Shown: one piece after another, positions 58,679 to 64,000 of the stretch | How the letters are laid out: each line of letters starts with the position of its first letter | Numbering within the stretch: position 1 is the stretch's first letter | Source of the DNA: Baekduia soli | GTDB lineage: Bacteria > Actinomycetota > Thermoleophilia > Solirubrobacterales > Solirubrobacteraceae | Direction of reading: 5' to 3' | Length of the DNA: 64,000 nucleotides | NCBI RefSeq assembly: GCF_007970665.1 | Contig: NZ_CP042430.1 | Location: 3,534,001-3,598,000, forward strand | Position numbers and translations under genes: made by a program | The notes under the pieces: generated by a model | The model's database searches: none | What the model saw: only the letters and a program-made list of their open reading frames with translations | What the model was told of the DNA's origin: nothing

Positions 58679-59377
58679 TCAGCTGCGCAAGATGATCCCG
58701 GCCTGGCGCCCCGTCACCGGGCCGCTGACGCGGTGCGAGAAGAACAGCGCGGGCTCGCACATCGTGCAGCGCCGCACGTCGGTGACCTCCGCGACCCCGC
58801 AGGAGCGCAGCCGCTCCGCGGCCACGGCCTTGAGGTCCAGGCGCCCGTCGCGGACGGCCCAGGCGGGGAAGACGGCGGCGACGTCCTCGCCCACCGCGTA
58901 GCAGCAGGCCCCGGCCCCCGGGCCGATCGCGGCCTGGATCGCCGCGGTGGCCCCGAGCTCGCGCAGCGCGCGGACGCCCTCCTCCAGCACGCCGCCGGCC
59001 AGCCCGCGCCAGCCCGCGTGGACCATCGCCACGGCCTCCGGCGCGGCCAGCGCCACCGGGAGGCAGTCGGCGGTGAGCACCAGCGCCGCCAGGCGCCGGA
59101 CCGCCGTCGCGACGCCGTCGGCGTCCGGCGCGCCGCCCGCGCCCACCGGCCCGTCGGCGCGCAGGACGCGCGTGCCGTGCACCTGGCGGGCCCAGGCCGC
59201 CGGCGCGCCCTGCACCGCCCGGCGGCGGTTCTCGGCCACCGCAGCGGGGTCGTCGTCGGTGAAGCGGCCGAGGTTCAGGGACCGGTACGGGCCCTCCGAG
59301 ACGCCACCGGCCCGCGCGGTGAAGCGCACGCGCGCGCCGGGGAGCTCGAGATCGATCGCGTCGGGCAGCACGGTCAC
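58679..59377 (-). CDS. pgeF: Peptidoglycan editing factor/multicopper-like laccase domain protein (YfiH family)
   Basis: 232 residues from GTG 59377. The family blocks are present: FTARAGGVSEGPYRSLNLG at the start, QVHGTRVL, LTADCLPVALA with the metal Cys, MVHAGWRGLAGG with the metal His, and IGPGAGACCYAVGEDV. YfiH/PgeF removes L-Ser-containing errors from peptidoglycan precursors, and some members act on adenosine. Its usual neighbour in actinobacteria is the sepF-yggS cluster; here it lies 30 kb away. Confidence 0.88.
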   Translation of the reverse strand: MTVLPDAIDLELPGARVRFTARAGGVSEGPYRSLNLGRFTDDDPAAVAENRRRAVQGAPAAWARQVHGTRVLRADGPVGAGGAPDADGVATAVRRLAALVLTADCLPVALAAPEAVAMVHAGWRGLAGGVLEEGVRALRELGATAAIQAAIGPGAGACCYAVGEDVAAVFPAWAVRDGRLDLKAVAAERLRSCGVAEVTDVRRCTMCEPALFFSHRVSGPVTGRQAGIILRS

Positions 59378-59398
59378 CCCGGAGGGTCTAGCAGGCGC

Positions 59399-60538
59399 TC
59401 ACGCGAGCGCCGCCTGCAGCTCGGCCTCGCGGCCGGGCGCCAGCTCGCCGTCCAGGCGCCGGGCGAGCGCGCGGGCCAGGCGCCGACCCAGCTCCGGGCC
59501 CGCCGGCACCCCGGCGGCGAGCAGGTCGTGACCGGTGAGCTCCAGGCGCACGTGGCGCCACTGGGCGAGGTACATGCCGGCGGTGACCAGGTCGCCGCGG
59601 GCGCCGGCGACCGCGACGGCCTCCACCGGCTCGCCGCGCAGGCGCGCGGTGACCTCGGACGGCCGGCCACCCGCGACGGGCTCCAGCTCGGCGCACCGCG
59701 CGAGGATGCGGGCCTCGGCGGCCGCGAAGCCCAGCCCGGAGGGCCAGTCGCGGTCGGGGATCACGGCGCCCAGCAGCGTGAGGTCGGGGCGGCCCTCGCC
59801 GGCGGGCAGGAGCGCGAGGGCGTCGCCGACGACCGCCGGATCCAGCCGCAGGCCGGCCACGAGGCCGAGATTCTGGGCGGCGTGCAGCACGGCCAGCGGC
59901 GCGGGCTCCGCGAGGGCGTGGCGCAGCTCGGCGCCGATCCGGTCGCCGCTGACCGTGGCGGGCGCGCCCTCGCGCACGGCCTGGGCGGCGAGCCGGTCGG
60001 TCCCGGGCTCGGGCACGAAGCCCAGGCGGACCGCGTAGCGCACAAGGCGCCACAGACGTGTGGGGTCGTCGCGGAACGACGCGGGGTGCAGGACCCGCAG
60101 GAGGCGGCCGTCGAGGTCCTCGAGGGCGTGGGGCGCACAGCGCAGCTCGCCGGCCGCCGAGAGCGCCACCGCGTTGATGGTGAAGTCGCGGCGCAGCAGG
60201 TCGTCGTCCACGCCGGAGGCCCGCACCTCGGGCAACGCGCCGGGGTGCGCGTAGGTCTCCGCGCGCGCCCGGACGACGTCGTAGCGGCAGTCCGCCCGCC
60301 GCACCGACAGCGTGCCGAACCGCTCGTGGGTCGCCTGCACGTCGCCCAGCGCGGCGGCCACGGGGGCCGGGTCGCCCTCGACCACCACGTCGATCTCGCG
60401 GGGCTCGGCACCCAGCAGGGCGTCGCGCACCGCGCCCCCCACGATCCACGCTCCCGGCACCGTCTCGAGCACGGCCAGCACCGGCGCGCCACAGGGCAGC
60501 GCGCGCAGGGCGTCGAGGGCCTCGGCAGCGGTGCGCAC
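59399..60538 (-). CDS. CCA tRNA nucleotidyltransferase/poly(A) polymerase family protein
   Basis: 379 residues from GTG 60538. The class II nucleotidyltransferase head shows WIVGGAVRDALLG and REIDVVVEGD with the catalytic Asp pair, followed by RRDFTINAVALS, EDLDGRLLRVLHP and SFRDDPTRLWRLVRYAVRLG (the templating and neck helices). It is shorter than many CCA enzymes, but has all core motifs. It adds CCA, or a part of it, to tRNA 3' ends; the poly(A) alternative cannot be excluded. The gene starts 21 bases after the pgeF start on the same strand, order cca then pgeF. Confidence 0.85.
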   Translation of the reverse strand: MRTAAEALDALRALPCGAPVLAVLETVPGAWIVGGAVRDALLGAEPREIDVVVEGDPAPVAAALGDVQATHERFGTLSVRRADCRYDVVRARAETYAHPGALPEVRASGVDDDLLRRDFTINAVALSAAGELRCAPHALEDLDGRLLRVLHPASFRDDPTRLWRLVRYAVRLGFVPEPGTDRLAAQAVREGAPATVSGDRIGAELRHALAEPAPLAVLHAAQNLGLVAGLRLDPAVVGDALALLPAGEGRPDLTLLGAVIPDRDWPSGLGFAAAEARILARCAELEPVAGGRPSEVTARLRGEPVEAVAVAGARGDLVTAGMYLAQWRHVRLELTGHDLLAAGVPAGPELGRRLARALARRLDGELAPGREAELQAALA

Positions 60539-60580
60539 GGCGCGATCCTCGCAGGCGGCACGGCCCGACCGCCGACCTCA

Positions 60581-60586
60581 TACCCT
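60581..60586 (+). promoter_or_regulatory. -10 element of the beta-propeller gene, leaderless type
   Basis: TACCCT ends 7 bases before ATG 60594. Confidence 0.5.
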
Positions 60587-60593
60587 GTCGCCC

Positions 60594-62159
60594 ATGTTCC
60601 GTCCCACCGGCGGCAGACGTCGTCGGCTGGTGTGGGTCGCGGCGGCGCTCGTGAGCCTCGCGCTCGGGGTCACCGCGGTCGTGGCGCTCACGGGCGGCCA
60701 GGGCGACGTGTCCAACCCGGATGTCGAGTTCAACACCACGCCGCCGACCCTGCCCTCCGTCCCCCAGCCGCAGACCGGCGCCAAGCGCGACGCCGCGATG
60801 GACGACCGCTTCTCGTGGCCGGTCTACGGGCTGACGAAGGCGCGCACGCGCTACCTGCCGCTGAGCCGTCCGCTGCGCCCGCCGTTCACCGTGCGCTGGC
60901 GGCTGACGGGCTCGATCCTGCTCGAGTTCCCGCCGGTGCTGTGCGGCGGCTCGCTGTACCTGCTCAAGAACAACGGCGCGCTGTACTCGCTGTCCAAGCG
61001 CACGGGGCACGTGCGCTGGAAGGTCAAGCTCGGATACCTGGCGGCGGCTTCCCCGGCCTGCGGGCACGGGACGGTCTACTCCGTGCTGCTGGCACGGGGC
61101 AAGGGCGTCCGGGCGGGACGGGTGGTCGCCACCGCGACCGACACCGGGCGCACCCGCTGGTCGCGCAAGCTGCCCAGCCGCTCGGAGTCCTCGCCGCTCC
61201 TGGACCAGGGACGCCTGTACTTCGGCACGGAGGACGGCACGGTCTACGCGCTGCGCGCCGCCGACGGGTCGACCCGCTGGACGTACCGGGCCGGCGGCGC
61301 GGTCAAGGGCGCGCTGGCGCTCGACGAGGGCCGGCTCATCTTCGGCGACTACGGCGGCCAGGTGACCGCCCTGAGCCGCGCCGACGGGCACGTGCTGTGG
61401 AAGACGGGCACCAGCGGCGGCGCGTTCGGGCTGCGCAGCGGCAACTTCTACGCCACGCCGGCCATCGCCTACGGGCGGGTCTACCTCGGCAACACCGACG
61501 GCTTCGTCTACTCCTTCGCGGCCCGCACGGGCAAGCTGGCCTGGCGCCACCACACCGGCGGCTACGTCTACTCCTCGCCGGCGATCTCCGACGTGCTCGG
61601 CGGCACGGTCTACGCCGGGTCCTACGACGGCAAGCTGTACGCCTTCGACGCGCGATCCGGGAGCGTGCGCTGGACGCGCACCGCGGGCGGCAAGATCTCC
61701 GGCGGCCCGGTCGTCATCGGCGATCTGGTCTTCTACTCCAACCTGTCGCGCAAGTCGACGGGCGCCGTGGGCGCGGCCACCGGCAAGCTGGTGTGGTCCA
61801 TGGGCAGCGGCGCCTTCAACCCCGTCATCTCCGACGGCACCCGCCTCTACCTCAACGGCTACTCGACGCTGTACATGCTGGCCGAGCAGGGCCGCAGCTC
61901 CTCCGGCACGCTGACCTCGGCCGGCCGCAAGGCCCGCCGCGACCACCTGCGCGCGGCCGCCCAGCGGCGCCACCGGCGCTACGTGGCCCGCCGCGTGGCG
62001 GCCCGGCGCGCCCAGGTCCACCGGATCCTCGAGCTGCACCGCCGCCGCATCAAGGTCTGCTTCGGCTCGGGCCGCGACCGCACCTGCCGCCTGCCGCGCC
62101 CGCCGGTGTGCTTCGCCAAGGACGGCGGCACGGTCTGCCGGGCCCGCAAGCCGGCCTAG
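60594..62159 (+). CDS. Membrane-anchored PQQ-like beta-propeller protein
   Basis: 521 residues from ATG 60594. A membrane anchor or signal ([21 protein letters not shown]) is followed by a seven- to eight-bladed propeller (about 85-445) with repeated blades of the form [30 protein letters not shown] and SPAISDV. No PQQ-dehydrogenase residues are evident, so a scaffold role like BamB is as likely as catalysis. The tail (450-521) is Arg/His-rich with four Cys ([26 protein letters not shown]) that may bind metal or form disulfides. Its stop shares CTAG with the hisF stop. Confidence 0.78.
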   Translation: MFRPTGGRRRRLVWVAAALVSLALGVTAVVALTGGQGDVSNPDVEFNTTPPTLPSVPQPQTGAKRDAAMDDRFSWPVYGLTKARTRYLPLSRPLRPPFTVRWRLTGSILLEFPPVLCGGSLYLLKNNGALYSLSKRTGHVRWKVKLGYLAAASPACGHGTVYSVLLARGKGVRAGRVVATATDTGRTRWSRKLPSRSESSPLLDQGRLYFGTEDGTVYALRAADGSTRWTYRAGGAVKGALALDEGRLIFGDYGGQVTALSRADGHVLWKTGTSGGAFGLRSGNFYATPAIAYGRVYLGNTDGFVYSFAARTGKLAWRHHTGGYVYSSPAISDVLGGTVYAGSYDGKLYAFDARSGSVRWTRTAGGKISGGPVVIGDLVFYSNLSRKSTGAVGAATGKLVWSMGSGAFNPVISDGTRLYLNGYSTLYMLAEQGRSSSGTLTSAGRKARRDHLRAAAQRRHRRYVARRVAARRAQVHRILELHRRRIKVCFGSGRDRTCRLPRPPVCFAKDGGTVCRARKPA

Positions 62160-62923
62160 GGGCGGACGGCGACGCCCGCGGCCAGCAGGCGGGCCTTGGC
62201 CTCGGCCACGGTGAACTGGCCGAAGTGGAACAGCGAGGCGACCAGCGCGGCGTCGGCGCCGGCGCGCAGGGCGTCGACGAGGTCGTCGAGGTCCCCGGCA
62301 CCGCCCGAGGCGATCACCGGCACGTCGACGGCCTCGGCGACCGCGGTGGTCAGCGGCAGGTCGTAGCCGTCCTTGGTGCCGTCGCGGTCCATGCTGGTCA
62401 GCAGGATCTCCCCCGCCCCGCGCGCCACGCCCTCGCGGGCCCAGGCGATCGCGTCGAGCCCGGTGGGCGTGCGCCCGCCGGCGACGTAGACCTCCCAGCC
62501 GGGCGTCCCGTCGATGCCGACCCGCGCCTTGGCGTCGATGGCCAGCACGACGCACTGCGCGCCGAAGTGCTCGGAGAGCTCGTCCAGCAGCTCGGGCCGC
62601 GCGACGGCCGCCGAGTTGACCGCCACCTTGTCGGCCCCGGCGTCCAGGACGAGCTGGGCGTCGGCGACCGAGCGGATCCCGCCGCCGATCGTGAAGGGGA
62701 TGAAGACGTTGTCGGCGGTGCGCCGGGCGAGGTCGACGATCGTGTCGCGGCGCTCGTGCGTCGCGGTGATGTCGAGGAAGACGAGCTCGTCGGCGCCCGC
62801 CGCGTCGTAGCGCTCGGCGAGCTCGACCGGGTCGCCGGCGTCGCGCAGGCCCACGAAGTTCGTGCCCTTGACGACGCGCCCGGCGTCGACGTCCAGGCAC
62901 GGGATGACGCGCTTGAGGTGCAC
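62156..62923 (-). CDS. hisF: Imidazole glycerol phosphate synthase, cyclase subunit
   Basis: 255 residues from GTG 62923, one base after the hisA stop. Full TIM barrel: [20 protein letters not shown] with the first catalytic Asp, [51 protein letters not shown] with the second catalytic Asp, and VIASGGAG. With HisH it turns PRFAR and ammonia into imidazole glycerol phosphate and AICAR. Confidence 0.96.
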   Translation of the reverse strand: MHLKRVIPCLDVDAGRVVKGTNFVGLRDAGDPVELAERYDAAGADELVFLDITATHERRDTIVDLARRTADNVFIPFTIGGGIRSVADAQLVLDAGADKVAVNSAAVARPELLDELSEHFGAQCVVLAIDAKARVGIDGTPGWEVYVAGGRTPTGLDAIAWAREGVARGAGEILLTSMDRDGTKDGYDLPLTTAVAEAVDVPVIASGGAGDLDDLVDALRAGADAALVASLFHFGQFTVAEAKARLLAAGVAVRP

Positions 62924-62924
62924 G

Positions 62925-63695
62925 TCAGTCGGCGGCGGGCACGACCCGGCCGGGCCGCCGGTCGCTGGGCTCGGGCTGCAGCGCCTGCTGGCCCTCGGCG
63001 ATCGTGAAGCGGCCCTCGTACAGCGCCTTGCCCGCGATGACGCCGCCCAGGTTGACCTGGCGCAGGTCGCGCAGCCCGCGCAGGTCCTCCAGCGACCCGA
63101 TGCCGCCCGAGTACAGGAAGCGCCCGCGCACGACCTGGGCGATCCGCCGGACCTCATCGAAGTCGATCCCGCCGAGCATGCCGTCGCGGTCGACGTCGGT
63201 GTAGACGAAGGAGCGCACGCCGCGGTTCTGCAGGCGCTCGATGACCGCGTCGGCGGGCATCTGGGTCGTCTCCTGCCAGCCCGACGTCGAGACGTGGCCG
63301 CCGCGCGTGTCGACCGACACGATCACGCGGTCGCGGAACGCGCCGAGGACGTCGTCGAGGAAGTCGATGTCGTTGAACGCCGCCGTGCCGAGGATCACGC
63401 GCTCGGCACCGGCGCGCAGCGCGTCGCGGACGGCCGGCAGCGTCCGCAGGCCGCCGCCGTACTGGACCGGCACGTGGAGCTCGTTCGTGATCTGCTCGAG
63501 GTGGTCCAGCGACCGCGGCGCGCCGTAGCGGGCGCCGTCGAGGTCGACGATGTGCAGGAAGCGCGCGCCCGCCTGCACCCAGGCGCGGGCGGCCTCCAGC
63601 GGGGAGTCCTCGTAGACGGTGACCTGGTTGAAGTCACCCTTGATCAGCCGGACGGCCTTGCCATCGCTGATGTCGATCGCCGGATACAGGATCAC
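62925..63695 (-). CDS. hisA: Phosphoribosylformimino-5-aminoimidazole carboxamide ribotide isomerase
   Basis: 256 residues from GTG 63695, overlapping the hisH stop (GTGA). TIM barrel with [20 protein letters not shown] (catalytic Asp), [50 protein letters not shown] and FLYSGGIGS. In actinobacteria HisA can be the bifunctional PriA that also does the TrpF step; this sequence does not settle that. An extra 25-residue Pro/Arg-rich tail is present. Confidence 0.93.
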   Translation of the reverse strand: MILYPAIDISDGKAVRLIKGDFNQVTVYEDSPLEAARAWVQAGARFLHIVDLDGARYGAPRSLDHLEQITNELHVPVQYGGGLRTLPAVRDALRAGAERVILGTAAFNDIDFLDDVLGAFRDRVIVSVDTRGGHVSTSGWQETTQMPADAVIERLQNRGVRSFVYTDVDRDGMLGGIDFDEVRRIAQVVRGRFLYSGGIGSLEDLRGLRDLRQVNLGGVIAGKALYEGRFTIAEGQQALQPEPSDRRPGRVVPAAD

Positions 63696-64000
63696 GCTGC
63701 TGCTGCCTCCACGGGGGCGCACACGCCGATGAAGTTCGCCAGCAGCGCGATGCCGTCGCGCGAGGACTTCTCGGGGTGGAACTGGGTTCCGAACACGTTG
63801 CCGCGGCCGACGACGCTGGCGAACTCGACGCCGTAGTCGCTCATGCCGATCGCGACGTCGTCGTCGGAGGGGGCGGGGACGAAGGAGTGCACGTGGTAGA
63901 ACGGCGTGGGGTCGGCCAGGCCCTGGCTCAGCGGTGAGGGGCGCACCCAGCGCACCTGGTTCCACCCGATGTGCGGGAGCTTGAGGCCGCGCGGCGCCAG
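63692..64000 (-). CDS. hisH: Imidazole glycerol phosphate synthase, glutaminase subunit (partial, 5' end outside window)
   Basis: The last 102 residues are visible and the start lies beyond the window. LKLPHIGWNQVRW, FYHVHSFVPAP, FGTQFHPEKSS (catalytic His and Glu of the class I amidotransferase triad) and LLANFIGVC match HisH. The Cys of the triad is outside. The order hisH-hisA-hisF with overlapping ends is a normal histidine operon segment. Confidence 0.93.
   Translation of the reverse strand: MAPRGLKLPHIGWNQVRWVRPSPLSQGLADPTPFYHVHSFVPAPSDDDVAIGMSDYGVEFASVVGRGNVFGTQFHPEKSSRDGIALLANFIGVCAPVEAAAA

Overview
The window is a very GC-rich actinobacterial chromosome segment with many GTG starts. 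Three things point to the deep-branching class Thermoleophilia (Solirubrobacterales type): a mycobacterial-like GarA and MerR pair behind pgsA, an RsiG-like protein with a single c-di-GMP motif, and a PAS-SARP regulator. The placement is an inference; no rRNA gene is present to confirm it. No tRNA, rRNA, CRISPR array, insertion sequence or prophage was recognised.

Layout. 1-3770 (minus): proS, pgsA, an rsiG-like gene, a zinc-ribbon GarA-like FHA gene and a MerR/FtsR-like gene cut by the window edge. 3798-10551: a secreted calcium-repeat protein, Mn superoxide dismutase, ispG, a methyltransferase, a GAF-GAF-GGDEF diguanylate cyclase and a frameshifted HugZ-type flavoprotein. 10548-19294 (minus): an acyl-CoA ligase, then rseP, dxr, cdsA, uppS, frr, pyrH, tsf and rpsB, the classical lipid, isoprenoid and translation block. 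19577-24816: a secreted alginate-lyase-like protein, a PKD/DNRLRE surface protein and two related small proteins. 24906-28606 (minus): rluD-like, lspA, yggT, proC, sepF and yggS, the distal actinobacterial division cluster. 28786-34009: a PKD surface protein, a membrane-anchored coiled coil, a nucleotide-sugar epimerase and a frameshifted calcium-repeat protein. 34010-35600: a graveyard of decayed regulator and kinase fragments. 35601-58452: a large exopolysaccharide locus. 58679-64000: pgeF, a CCA-adding-type enzyme, a beta-propeller protein, and hisF, hisA and hisH (partial).

How the genes work together. The exopolysaccharide locus has the parts of a Wzx/Wzy-type system: a priming sugar-phosphate transferase, a flippase, an O-antigen-ligase-like polymerase, two Wzz-like proteins whose kinase halves have lost the P-loop, glycosyltransferases, and an unusual set of phosphotransferase-like enzymes (thymidylate-kinase-like, APH-like, ATP-grasp, HprK-like, nucleotidyltransferase). 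Eight genes from 50882 down to 41393 are joined end to end by 4- to 11-base overlaps. Three close paralogues of an alginate-lyase-like secreted protein lie in or near the locus. Two LuxR-type regulators with degenerate receivers and a divergent PAS-SARP regulator stand at one end. A diguanylate cyclase, a degenerate GGDEF-like protein and an RsiG-like protein suggest that c-di-GMP signalling touches the same programme.

Many genes here have a -10-like hexamer only 6 to 10 bases before the start codon, so leaderless or nearly leaderless transcripts look common. Three genes or regions show reading-frame damage: 9728-10551, 32611-34009, and 34010-35600. The first two can be explained by single missing bases in G or C runs, so assembly error must be considered there; the third shows real deletions.
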